Positions 1 through 8,281 of a stretch of DNA of 64,000 nucleotides are shown one piece after another. A model generated the notes under the pieces. The model did not search any database and was not told the origin of the DNA. It saw nothing but the letters and a program-made list of their open reading frames with translations. The DNA comes from Mycolicibacter kumamotonensis. GTDB lineage: Bacteria; Actinomycetota; Actinomycetes; Mycobacteriales; Mycobacteriaceae. How positions within the stretch are numbered: position 1 is the first letter of the stretch; every line of letters begins with the position of its first letter. Location of the stretch: NCBI RefSeq assembly GCF_002086285.1, contig NZ_MVHU01000015.1, forward strand, positions 37,549-101,548, in the 5' to 3' direction. Position numbers and translations under genes: made by a program.

Positions 1-381
1 GCGGAGCGAGAGGCTTCTCATCGCGGCGACCAGTCGGGCATCGGTAGCGGCATTGCAGTGTCGGTAGTCGATGATCTGGGTGGCGGCCAGCGGTGTGACC
101 CGCACACTGTCGACCGGGCCGATCTGCACCGGCAGCACCGGCCGGAGCAGCGCACGCGCGTAGGCCAGTTCCGCCTGACAGGGTTTGGATCTCAGTGAAT
201 TGTTCGACAGTGCGACGACGAATACCGTGCAGCTACGAATGCGCTCCAGAATCGCCTGCCACCATGCTTCGCCCCCACCCAGCTCCTCATCCAGCCACAC
301 CCGCTGCTCGGCGCCGCGCAGGACCGTGACCAACGGGTCGACCAGCGCCCTATCTTGGCTGGCGTAACTGACAAACAGCAT
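1..381 (-). CDS. TIR-domain protein, 3' part beyond the window edge
   Basis: The minus strand reads open from an ATG at 381 to the left edge (127 residues visible, no stop). It begins MLFVSYASQDRALV, the classic TIR opening (FVSYA..D). It continues with VWLDEELGGGEAW (box-2-like loop), CTVFVVALSNNSLRSKPCQ and AELAYARALLRPVLPVQIG. Glu71 in QAELAYA sits where TIR NADases carry the catalytic glutamate. Bacterial TIR domains usually cleave NAD+ or make cyclic ADP-ribose-type signals; that activity is inferred here. The gene is divergent from the RyR-domain channel-like gene starting at 538 with a 156-bp shared upstream region. Any C-terminal domain lies outside the window. Confidence 0.85.
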   Translation of the reverse strand, partial: MLFVSYASQDRALVDPLVTVLRGAEQRVWLDEELGGGEAWWQAILERIRSCTVFVVALSNNSLRSKPCQAELAYARALLRPVLPVQIGPVDSVRVTPLAATQIIDYRHCNAATDARLVAAMRSLSLR

Positions 382-537
382 GATCCCTCTCCGGGCCCGT
401 GTGCTCCGAAAGCGAACCGATCAGTCTCCATATTGCAAGACCGATGGCAGACATCGGTCATCAGGTGTCCGGGTTAGTGTACGAGGGGACATCACGTCCG
501 CGCGACGGGTCGAGCGGCCCTGGAAGGAGCAACGTTG

Positions 538-2352
538 ATGAGCGGTTCCGCGGCCGAGTCGAGGGCCCCCGGTGGGCCGGGTCGCGACGCACCGCCGCCG
601 GCGACTTTCCAGCACAAGCTGCTGACCGGTCTGACCGATCCGCACTGGTACTGGGCGCTGATACCGGCGGGGATCGCGGCCTTCGCGCTGGGCATGTGGG
701 GCTACGGATCCTACGGGCACGGCGATCATTCGATTTCCGACGCGGTCTACGGTGCGGTCAAGCTGTTCTTCCTGCACGCCGCTCCGCAACCGGAGAACAA
801 CGTCGGTATCGCGCTGGACATCGCCCGCTTCTTGGCGCCTCTGGTCGCCGGGTGGGCAGCGCTCATCGCAGTGGTCTCGGTGTTCCGTGATCGCGTACAG
901 CAATTGCTGATCCCGTTCAAGCACGGGCATGTGGTGGTCTGTGGACTGGGCTTCGCGGGGTTCGAATTGGTCCGCAAGTTGCGTGCTGCCGGTTACCGGG
1001 TGGTCGTGATCGAATCCGACGAGGCCAATCCTCGGATCAGGACCTGCCGCAACTGGGGGTTCCCGGTCGTCATCGGGGATGCGCAGCTGAGCGCGACCCT
1101 GGAAGCTGCCGGCGTCCGACGAGCGTCCCGGTTGCTCGCGGTGACGTCGGACAGCGTCGCCAACACCGAAATCCTCACGCTGGCGCGCCGATTGGCCGAC
1201 CACTCCGGCCGTTCCCGACGGATCTTCGGCCGCAACGGCGGTCACGTTCCGCGCTGCCTGGCGCGTATCGACGATCCGGGGTTGTGCGTGCTGCTGCGGA
1301 TTGCGGAGTTCAATCGCGGTGACGAGCAGTCGGTCGTCGATTTCTTCAACATCGACACCGTCGCCGCCCGGCTTCTGCTGGACCAGCACCCCATACAGGC
1401 CCGGTACCCGCATATAGCGGTCGCTCACCTCGACGGCATCGGTTCGGAGGTGGTCTTCCAAGCAGCCCGGCACTGGCACGCCGAACGCCCCGATGACCAG
1501 CCACTGCCGGTGACGGTGATCGACGATCATGCCTCCGACAAAGTGGCCGCGCTGATCGCCCGGCACCCCGCGCTGGAGGAGATCTGCGCCTTCAGCTACG
1601 CCTCGACCTCGATGCGTGATATCGACCGGTTGGCGCAGGAAACCGACCGGCCGATCACCCATGCCTATGTGACCGGCTATCGCGATGAGCGCAACGTGGA
1701 GGCGGCGTTGAATCTGCGCCGCGTCCTCCCCGACTCGGTTCCGGTCGTCGCGACGATCTCGCGGGCCTACGGAGTGGCCGAACTGCTGGAGGAGAAGGCG
1801 ACACCCGGCGGGGCCGGGGTCACCGTGTTCAGGACTCTGCAGGAGACCTGCAGCGTGGAACTCGTCGAGGGTGGATCGCTGGAGGCCGTCGCCCAGGAAA
1901 TCCACCGGCGCTACTGCCTGATGCAGCCCGAGGGTGCTCCCACACCGCCCCCGTGGCCGGAACTGGCCGACGCGCTGAAGGAGTCGAGCCGGGCCCAGGC
2001 GCGCCACATCGGGGTAAAGCTGCGCAGCATCGGCTGTGTCATCGCTCCGCTACGCAACTGGCAGGCCAAGGACTTCCAGTTCACCGACGCCGAGCTGGAC
2101 AAGTTGGGTTCCATGGAGCACGACCGGTGGATGCAGGAAAAACTCGCCGCCGGATGGACCCTGGGCGATGAGGACCCCGTACTCAAGAAGGACCCGCACC
2201 TGGTGCCGATGGCGGAGCTGCCTCCCGACGTCGCAGAGGTGGACCGCATCTTCGTCCGGGCGATCCCCGAGATGCTGGCCGCGGTCGGTCTGGAGATCGT
2301 CGACGTCACGCAGAGCGCGCCGAGGTACCCGGCGTGCGACCTGGCCCGCTGA
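538..2352 (+). CDS. Two-TM channel-like protein with TrkA-N Rossmann domain and C-terminal RyR domain
   Basis: The protein has 604 residues. An N-terminal tail precedes two hydrophobic helices (about 38-57 and 98-116). The linker between them (DAVYGAVKLFFLHAAPQ) looks like a pore helix without the TVGYG potassium filter. A TrkA-N type nucleotide-binding fold follows (HVVVCGLGFAGFELV, about 130-145), then a long middle region. The C-terminal RyR domain (about 515-590) shows EHDRWMQEKLAAGW, KKDPHLVP, ELP and DRIFVRAIPEMLAAVG, which match the RyR repeat consensus. ATG at 538 was chosen over TTG at 535 because GGAAGGA lies just upstream at 522-528. RyR domains in bacteria have been proposed to sense nucleotides. 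With a TIR gene next door, a ligand-gated membrane effector or sensor is a reasonable inference. It is not a known M. tuberculosis neighbour. Confidence 0.88.
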   Translation: MSGSAAESRAPGGPGRDAPPPATFQHKLLTGLTDPHWYWALIPAGIAAFALGMWGYGSYGHGDHSISDAVYGAVKLFFLHAAPQPENNVGIALDIARFLAPLVAGWAALIAVVSVFRDRVQQLLIPFKHGHVVVCGLGFAGFELVRKLRAAGYRVVVIESDEANPRIRTCRNWGFPVVIGDAQLSATLEAAGVRRASRLLAVTSDSVANTEILTLARRLADHSGRSRRIFGRNGGHVPRCLARIDDPGLCVLLRIAEFNRGDEQSVVDFFNIDTVAARLLLDQHPIQARYPHIAVAHLDGIGSEVVFQAARHWHAERPDDQPLPVTVIDDHASDKVAALIARHPALEEICAFSYASTSMRDIDRLAQETDRPITHAYVTGYRDERNVEAALNLRRVLPDSVPVVATISRAYGVAELLEEKATPGGAGVTVFRTLQETCSVELVEGGSLEAVAQEIHRRYCLMQPEGAPTPPPWPELADALKESSRAQARHIGVKLRSIGCVIAPLRNWQAKDFQFTDAELDKLGSMEHDRWMQEKLAAGWTLGDEDPVLKKDPHLVPMAELPPDVAEVDRIFVRAIPEMLAAVGLEIVDVTQSAPRYPACDLAR

Positions 2353-2407
2353 CGTAGGGCCGCCGCTTGCGGGTTTGCCGCGCCGCAGACGGGGGTAGAC
2401 CCCCGCG

Positions 2408-3043
2408 GTGCACACCCACAAGGAACTGGTGCGCCGGCTGCTCCGGCGGGCAGGAAAGACGTACGCACAGGAGGCCGGCATCCGGTTGCGCAACCAGCCG
2501 ATGCCGCTTTTTCAGCTGCTGACCCTGTGCATGCTCGCCAGCAAGCCGATCGACGCCGCTATCGCGGCCCGGGCGGCGCGTGAGCTGTTCCGAAGCGGCC
2601 TGCGCACCCCGCACAAGGTCCTCGAGGCCGATCGCCGCACCATGATCGAGGCGATGGGCCGCGCCCATTACCGCCGTTACGACGAGAGTTCGGCCACGCG
2701 GCTGGTCGAGATCGCCGAAGCCGTGCAGCAGGACTATCGCGGCGACCTACGCCTGCTGGCCGAGCGCAGCGGTCGCAATGTAGAGGCAGCCGTTCAGCTG
2801 CTCAAGGGTTTCAAGGGAATCGGTGACACCGGCGCCAGCATCTTCCTTCGGGAGGTCCAAGATGTCTGGCCCTGGGCCCGGTCCACTTTTGATGACCTCG
2901 CGCTGGCTGCAGCACGCGATCTCGGGTTACCCGGTGACGCAAGCGAACTCGGGGCGCTGTCACGTGGAGGCAATGCCGAGCTCGCCGCGGCACTGGTGCG
3001 CTACTCCATCGATGCCGACGTCCGCGAGCGGCTTGTCGATTGA
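2408..3043 (+). CDS. HhH-GPD-like (endonuclease III fold) protein
   Basis: 211 residues from a GTG start. The recognisable part is a helix-hairpin-helix at about 136-157, LLKGFKGIGDTGASIFLREV, comparable to LPGVGRKTANVVL of endonuclease III. STFDDLALAAARDLGL follows, where the conserved catalytic aspartate of the superfamily falls. The bifunctional-lyase lysine after the hairpin is replaced (GDTGAS in place of GRKTAN), and there is no C-terminal Cys4 iron-sulfur loop. It is therefore either a monofunctional glycosylase-like enzyme or a non-catalytic DNA-binding relative. It lies 55 bp after the RyR gene and could be co-transcribed with it. Confidence 0.7.
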   Translation: MHTHKELVRRLLRRAGKTYAQEAGIRLRNQPMPLFQLLTLCMLASKPIDAAIAARAARELFRSGLRTPHKVLEADRRTMIEAMGRAHYRRYDESSATRLVEIAEAVQQDYRGDLRLLAERSGRNVEAAVQLLKGFKGIGDTGASIFLREVQDVWPWARSTFDDLALAAARDLGLPGDASELGALSRGGNAELAAALVRYSIDADVRERLVD

Positions 3044-3105
3044 GCGAACACCCGACCGGATCGCCGGTAGGGTGACTGGTTACGTCGCCCAGAGCGGAGG
3101 ATCTC

Positions 3106-4338
3106 GTGCCGGCATCAACCCCATTCGTCATCGTCGGCGCCGGTCTGGCCGGCGCCAAGGCCGTGGAAGCATTGCGCGACAAGAACTTCGACGGACCCAT
3201 CGTGCTTCTCGGCGAGGAGCAGCAGCTTCCCTACGAGCGCCCGCCGCTGTCCAAGGAGTTCCTGGCCGGCAAGAAGGCTCTCGGCGACTTCACCGTGCAC
3301 CCCCAGGACTGGTACCGCGAGCACGATGTCGACCTGCGGGTGGGCGCCCGCGTGGTGGGTTTGGACCCGACCGGTCACACGGTCAGATTGGCCGACGGCA
3401 CCAGCCTGGACTACGCGAAGCTGCTGCTGGCCACGGGATCGCGCTCGCGGCGGGTGCCGATCCCGGGCGCCGACGCCGGCGGCGTGCACTATCTGCGCAC
3501 GATCGATGACGCGTCGGCGCTGGACTCCGCGCTGGCGGCGGGTAGCTCACTGGCGGTGGTGGGCGCCGGCTGGATCGGTATGGAGGTGGCCGCCAGCGCA
3601 CGACAGCGCGGCGTCGACGTGACGGTGGTGGAGACCGCCGCGCTGCCGCTGCTGGCCAGCCTGGGCACCGAGAACGGCGCCGTGTTCGCCGACCTGCACC
3701 GTGAGCACGGCGTGGACCTACACCTGGGATCGGCCGTCTCGGAGGTCACCACGTCCGGCGGTGCCGCCACCGGGCTGCGATTGGGCGACGGCTCGCAGAT
3801 CCATGCGGGCGCGGTGTTGGTCGCCGTCGGCGCCCAGCCCAATATCGAACTGGCCCAACAGGCCGGTCTTGCAATCGGTGACGGCGGTGTCCTGGTGGAC
3901 GCGGGACTGCGCAGCAGCGATCCCGACATCTACGCGGTCGGTGACATCGCGGCTGCACAACATCCGTTGCTGGGTACCCGGATCCGCACCGAACACTGGG
4001 CGAACGCACTCAAGCAGCCCGCGGTCGCGGCGGCCGGCATGCTCGGCGAGACGGCGGAATACACCGAACTGCCCTACTTCTTCACCGACCAGTACGACCT
4101 CGGAATGGAATACGTCGGGCACGCGCCCGGCTACGCCCGCGTGGTGTTCCGCGGTGACGTCGCCGGGCGTGAGTTCACCAGTTTCTGGCTCGGCGAGGAC
4201 AACCGGGTGCTGGCCGGGATGAACGTCAACATCTGGGAAGGCCTCGACGACATCAAGGCTCTGATCAAGACGCAGGCACCTGTGGATCCCGACCGGCTGG
4301 CCGATCCCCGGGCTCCGCTGGGCGAACTGTCCACCTGA
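3106..4338 (+). CDS. FAD-dependent ferredoxin/rubredoxin reductase-like oxidoreductase
   Basis: 410 residues from GTG at 3106, preceded by GCGGAGGA. The N-terminal FAD motif is VIVGAGLAGAKAVEAL, with the NAD(P)H-binding second Rossmann motif VVGAGWIGMEVAASA (about 148-162). The FAD-contacting IYAVGDIAA lies near 275, and a C-terminal reductase domain follows. The layout is that of ferredoxin/rubredoxin/putidaredoxin reductases that pass electrons from NAD(P)H to a small ferredoxin, often for a P450; no ferredoxin or P450 is adjacent. Position next to the thiolase/CoA-transferase pair matches Rv1869c of M. tuberculosis. It is convergent with the thiolase gene. Confidence 0.88.
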   Translation: MPASTPFVIVGAGLAGAKAVEALRDKNFDGPIVLLGEEQQLPYERPPLSKEFLAGKKALGDFTVHPQDWYREHDVDLRVGARVVGLDPTGHTVRLADGTSLDYAKLLLATGSRSRRVPIPGADAGGVHYLRTIDDASALDSALAAGSSLAVVGAGWIGMEVAASARQRGVDVTVVETAALPLLASLGTENGAVFADLHREHGVDLHLGSAVSEVTTSGGAATGLRLGDGSQIHAGAVLVAVGAQPNIELAQQAGLAIGDGGVLVDAGLRSSDPDIYAVGDIAAAQHPLLGTRIRTEHWANALKQPAVAAAGMLGETAEYTELPYFFTDQYDLGMEYVGHAPGYARVVFRGDVAGREFTSFWLGEDNRVLAGMNVNIWEGLDDIKALIKTQAPVDPDRLADPRAPLGELST

Positions 4339-4353
4339 GCGCCGGCGTTCGCG

Positions 4354-5832
4354 TCACCGTAACGCCGCGGTGCCGTCCTCGTGGACGTCGACGGCTGCGC
4401 CGGCGATGTCCTCACGCACGCTGGATTCGGCGACGTCCGCATCGCGGATCACCGCCAGGGTCCGAGCGCCCTCGGGGGTCCGGACCGCCACAAACACCTG
4501 CTGGGCGCAGCCGTCCCGGTCGAACGGGGTCGTCCAGGACTCCACCGTGCCGCCGCCCTGCCATTGCGCGATCCCCTTGCGAGTGGCTTGGGCGTCGACC
4601 GCGGGTTGGACGTCCTCCCAGCGGAATCCGGCTCCGGGCGGCTCGGTGCCGTACACCCCGAAGCTGTGCTTGGTCAGATAACCGCCGTTGGCGCTGATCA
4701 GGCCGCGTCGGCCCGGGTGGGCGACCAGCAGTTCGGCCAGGGTGGCGATCGAATGCATCACATAGTTGTTCCACGGCCCGCCGGCAAACGTCAGCCCGCC
4801 GGTCACCGTCAGCGGCCGGTCGGGGTCGTCGGTGGGCAGTCCGAGTTCGTTCGCGGCGACTTGGACCGCCGACGGGAAGCACGAATACAGGTCCACATAA
4901 TCGATTTCGCCGATCGCGCCCGCGCCGGCCAGTTCCACGGCGCGGGCCCCGGCGATCCGGATCGCCGGCGAGGTGTGCAGTTCGGCCCGTTCGGCGATCG
5001 CGTAGGTGTCGTGGGCGTCGGCGCCGGCCTGTGGAAAGACCCAGCGCTCCGCCGGGATCCGCAGCTCGGTGGCGACCCGCGCGGAGGTGAGCACCAGCGC
5101 AGCGGCCTGGTCGACCATATTGTTGGAGTTCATCAATTTGGTGTAAGGCCAGCTGATCATCCGGTTCTTCGGCCCGGGCTGCCAGATCTCTTCAGCGCCA
5201 ACGGGTTCACGGATCCAGGCGTGCGGGTTGTCGACCGCGACCGCGTTGAACCGCGACCACAGCTCACCGATGCGCCGACGATGGCCGTCAACGCTCTCCC
5301 CCGCAGCGATGCGCAACGCCTGCTCGAACAACGGGTAGACGTAGGCGGGCCGGTCCAAGCCGATACCTTCCTCGGCCGGGCCCGACAACGGCACGTCCTC
5401 GCCTTCGCATTCGGCCATCGGGACGGTTTCGTCCTGCCGGGTCCAGGCCAGCTTGCTGCCGGCGGCCCGCAGCCGGGTTCGGGTGCGCCACATCTCACCA
5501 CCGGCCAGCAGCACCACCCCCGCACGGCCTGACTGGATGTCCAAACAGGCCCGATTCACCAGCGCCTGCGGCACATTGCCGCCCACCGGGGTGTAGCGGG
5601 TGGCCGGCCGGTCGGCACCGATCCGCTGGGCGAGCAGCGCGCCCGGATCGCGGTAGCGCGCCGAGAACAGGTTCACCACCCGGATCGAGTCGACGGCGCG
5701 CAGCACCCGGTCTTCGGCGGCACGGCGCGCCGCCGCCGCCATCAGATCGACGGGTTCGACGGGTTCGCTGTGGTCGGGATGGTTGATCTGGCCGTAGCCG
5801 ATCAGCACCGGTGTCCGGGGGTCTACGGGCAT
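4354..5832 (-). CDS. Thiolase-superfamily acetyl-CoA acetyltransferase (Rv1867-like)
   Basis: 492 residues starting at ATG 5832 (MPVDPRTPVLIGYGQINHPD); an upstream in-frame extension was not used because it lacks family similarity. The thiolase fold is supported by VNRACLDIQSGRAGVVLLAGGE, which holds the likely active-site cysteine, and by TGGLTFAGGPWNNY and SANGGYLTKHSFGVYGT. The canonical C-terminal CxG loop of biosynthetic thiolases is not evident, so this belongs to the divergent thiolase-like group often paired with lipid or sterol catabolic genes. Its start lies only 10 nt after the stop of the upstream CoA-transferase gene, so the two form an operon, as Rv1866-Rv1867 do in M. tuberculosis. 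Confidence 0.85.
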   Translation of the reverse strand: MPVDPRTPVLIGYGQINHPDHSEPVEPVDLMAAAARRAAEDRVLRAVDSIRVVNLFSARYRDPGALLAQRIGADRPATRYTPVGGNVPQALVNRACLDIQSGRAGVVLLAGGEMWRTRTRLRAAGSKLAWTRQDETVPMAECEGEDVPLSGPAEEGIGLDRPAYVYPLFEQALRIAAGESVDGHRRRIGELWSRFNAVAVDNPHAWIREPVGAEEIWQPGPKNRMISWPYTKLMNSNNMVDQAAALVLTSARVATELRIPAERWVFPQAGADAHDTYAIAERAELHTSPAIRIAGARAVELAGAGAIGEIDYVDLYSCFPSAVQVAANELGLPTDDPDRPLTVTGGLTFAGGPWNNYVMHSIATLAELLVAHPGRRGLISANGGYLTKHSFGVYGTEPPGAGFRWEDVQPAVDAQATRKGIAQWQGGGTVESWTTPFDRDGCAQQVFVAVRTPEGARTLAVIRDADVAESSVREDIAGAAVDVHEDGTAALR

Positions 5833-5842
5833 GGGCGTAAGA

Positions 5843-8224
5843 CTAATCGGCACCGAACAGCACACCGTCGGCGATCAACCGCTCCGTTGTCTCGTCGTCG
5901 AATCCGAGCAGCGTGCGGCAGATCGCGCGGGTGTCCTGACCGGGCAGCGGAGCGGGCCGTTGCGGCGCGGGCGGGATGTTGCGGAACGGTGCGGGACCGG
6001 TCTCAGCCGGCAACGGATGCTCGATCAGCGGATGGGTCATCTCGGCGTACACCGAACGGTGGGCCAGTTGCGGGTCTTCGGCGATGTCGGGCGGCCGGTT
6101 CATCGGAGCGGCCGCCACCCCGGCCGCCTGCAGCAGCTGCCCGACGTCGGCCGGGGCGCGCCGGCCGGTGTGCCGACTCAGCTGCTCCACCAGCTCCGCG
6201 CGGTGGGCAATGCGGGCCGCACCGGTGTTGAAGCGCGGATCGGAGGCCAACCGCTCATCTTCGAAAGCCACCGCGACACAACGCCAGTCCTCATCGGTGC
6301 GGATCGAGATCACGCACCATTCGTCATCACCCGAGCACGGGCAGACCAGGTCTAGCCCGGTGTCCGGTTGTACCGCCGCTCCCCCGGCCCGGGCGACATA
6401 GCAGGTGTCGAGTTGGTTGACGGCGGCCTCGGCCTGCGAGACGTGGACGTGGACTCCGGCGCCGCTCTGCCGGGCGGCGATCAGTGCGGCCAGCGCCCCG
6501 ATTGCGGTGACCCGCGCGACCACGTGGTCGGGAAAGACGGTGGTGGCGTCGTAGAAGGGGTGCCGGCCCGGATCCGAGGTGGCATCGGGGTCGGCCCACA
6601 ACGCGGTGACGCCGGTGGTGGCGCGCACCAGCGGGCCATACCCCATACGGTCGCTCCACGGCCCGGTCTGGCCGAACGCACTGCTCTCGGCGAGCACCAC
6701 CCGCGGATTGATACCGCGCAGGGTGTCGTAGGAAAATCCCAGGGCGGCAAGTGTTCCCGGCTTGAAGTTGGCGAACACCGCGTCAGCGCCGCCGACCAGG
6801 CGGCCGAAGATCTCCTTGCCGGCCGGGTTGCGCAGGTCCAGGCCGAACCCCAAGTTGTTGCGGTGCGTCCAGGCGAACGATTCGCTCATCGCCGATCCGG
6901 GGCGAGTCTGCCGCAGGCCGTCGGGGTAGGCCGCGCTCTCCACCTTGATGACCTCGGCGCCCAGGTCGCCGAAGAGCCGACTGGCTTCCCCGCCGGCCAC
7001 GATGACCCCCAGGTCGACGATCCGGACGCCGTCGAACGGCCGGGCTCCGCTCACGCCGCCGGATGCCGGCCCGACCGGCGGGCGGGCTCGCCAGCCGGTG
7101 TTCGGGCCGCCGAGGGCCGGTGCCGGGCTGCGGAAGCCGGCCCGGTGATCGTCGACCACGTAGTAGCCGGTCGGGATCAGCGCGGTGCGGCCCGGGGCCA
7201 GTTCGGCGTGGGTTGCGGCCCCGGCCGCCGCGAAGTGTTCGCCGGCCAGCACCTGCGCCGGTTCGCCCACGGCGGCGATCGGCACTCCGCGGGCCTGCCC
7301 GGCCGCAACCAGCTCGGCCATGTCCTGATCGGCGAACAGGTTGCGGACCAGCACGCTGATCTGTGGCCAGACCGCGAATCGCTCGCCGATCACCCCGAAT
7401 TTGGGGTCGGCGTACTCCGCGGGCTCCCCCAGCCAGCTCCAGAGGCCGCGCCACTGGCGCGGGGACAGCACACACAGCCGGACGTAGCCGTCCCGGCACG
7501 CGTAGATCGGGTAGGCGTCCTGGTTCCGGGGCCGACCACGCCACCGGCTCGCTCCGCTGCGGGCCGCGGCGACCTGGCCCTGGGCGCCGAATATCGGGTC
7601 GAGCACCGTGACCACTGCGTCGAAACGCGAGAAGTCGATGTAATCTCCTGTGCCGCAACGCAACCTGTTGTAGTAGGCGACCAGCACCGCCCAAGCGGCC
7701 TGGACCGCAGCGGTCGCCGAGGCTATCCCGGCCGGTGGCAGCACCGGCGTTCCGGTGGTCGGGCCGGATCGGGACAGCGCACCGGAGAGGCCGTAGAGCA
7801 CCGCGTCGGTGGCCTGCCACGGTGAACGCGGCCCGCTCGTCCCGAAGTCGGTGACCGACATCGTCACCAGGTGGCCGAACCGGTCGGCCAGCTCCGCACA
7901 CGAGGTCCCGAAAAGCCAGGTCCCGACGTCGGCGCCGTACCCCGGCCGGCCGCTGTCCACCACGATGTCGGCGGTCGCCGCCAGTTCGTCGAACCGGCGG
8001 CGGTCGGCCTCATCGGCCGGATCCAAGGTCACGCTCCGCTTATTGGCGTTGTGCAGCGCGAACGAGATGCTCACGCCGCCCAGCAGCGGAGGAGCGGTGC
8101 GCGCCGAACTACCGCCCGGGGGCTCCACTTTGAGCACGTCGGCCCCCAGATCGGCGAGCAACCGGGTGACCGCGTCCGCGTCACCCCCGGCCAGATCGAG
8201 GACGCGAACAGATTCCAGCAGCAC
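5843..8224 (-). CDS. Fused double CaiB/BaiF family III CoA-transferase (Rv1866-like)
   Basis: 793 residues from GTG at 8224. Two complete CaiB/BaiF (family III) CoA-transferase halves are joined. The first begins [31 protein letters not shown]. The second, starting near residue 400, begins [30 protein letters not shown]. Each half is close to the usual 360-400 residue length. Family III enzymes move CoA between carboxylic acids through an aspartyl thioester; in the first half the aspartate is probably that of [12 protein letters not shown]. The acyl substrate is unknown. The pairing with the adjacent thiolase points to activation and cleavage of a fatty-acid-like or sterol-derived compound. 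Confidence 0.9.
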   Translation of the reverse strand: MLLESVRVLDLAGGDADAVTRLLADLGADVLKVEPPGGSSARTAPPLLGGVSISFALHNANKRSVTLDPADEADRRRFDELAATADIVVDSGRPGYGADVGTWLFGTSCAELADRFGHLVTMSVTDFGTSGPRSPWQATDAVLYGLSGALSRSGPTTGTPVLPPAGIASATAAVQAAWAVLVAYYNRLRCGTGDYIDFSRFDAVVTVLDPIFGAQGQVAAARSGASRWRGRPRNQDAYPIYACRDGYVRLCVLSPRQWRGLWSWLGEPAEYADPKFGVIGERFAVWPQISVLVRNLFADQDMAELVAAGQARGVPIAAVGEPAQVLAGEHFAAAGAATHAELAPGRTALIPTGYYVVDDHRAGFRSPAPALGGPNTGWRARPPVGPASGGVSGARPFDGVRIVDLGVIVAGGEASRLFGDLGAEVIKVESAAYPDGLRQTRPGSAMSESFAWTHRNNLGFGLDLRNPAGKEIFGRLVGGADAVFANFKPGTLAALGFSYDTLRGINPRVVLAESSAFGQTGPWSDRMGYGPLVRATTGVTALWADPDATSDPGRHPFYDATTVFPDHVVARVTAIGALAALIAARQSGAGVHVHVSQAEAAVNQLDTCYVARAGGAAVQPDTGLDLVCPCSGDDEWCVISIRTDEDWRCVAVAFEDERLASDPRFNTGAARIAHRAELVEQLSRHTGRRAPADVGQLLQAAGVAAAPMNRPPDIAEDPQLAHRSVYAEMTHPLIEHPLPAETGPAPFRNIPPAPQRPAPLPGQDTRAICRTLLGFDDETTERLIADGVLFGAD

Positions 8225-8281
8225 CCTGACAGGGTATTGAATGGTTGCCGGGGCTCCGCTTCGACGCGGACAATCGCAGAG

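Noticed and set aside
421..2007. 528-codon minus-strand open frame opposite the RyR gene
   Set aside because: Codon-phase shadow of a high-GC gene; the plus-strand protein has recognisable TrkA-N and RyR domains and a ribosome site.
6368..7825. 485-codon plus-strand frame within the CoA-transferase gene
   Set aside because: Shadow frame of the minus-strand CaiB/BaiF gene; composition is unlike a real protein.
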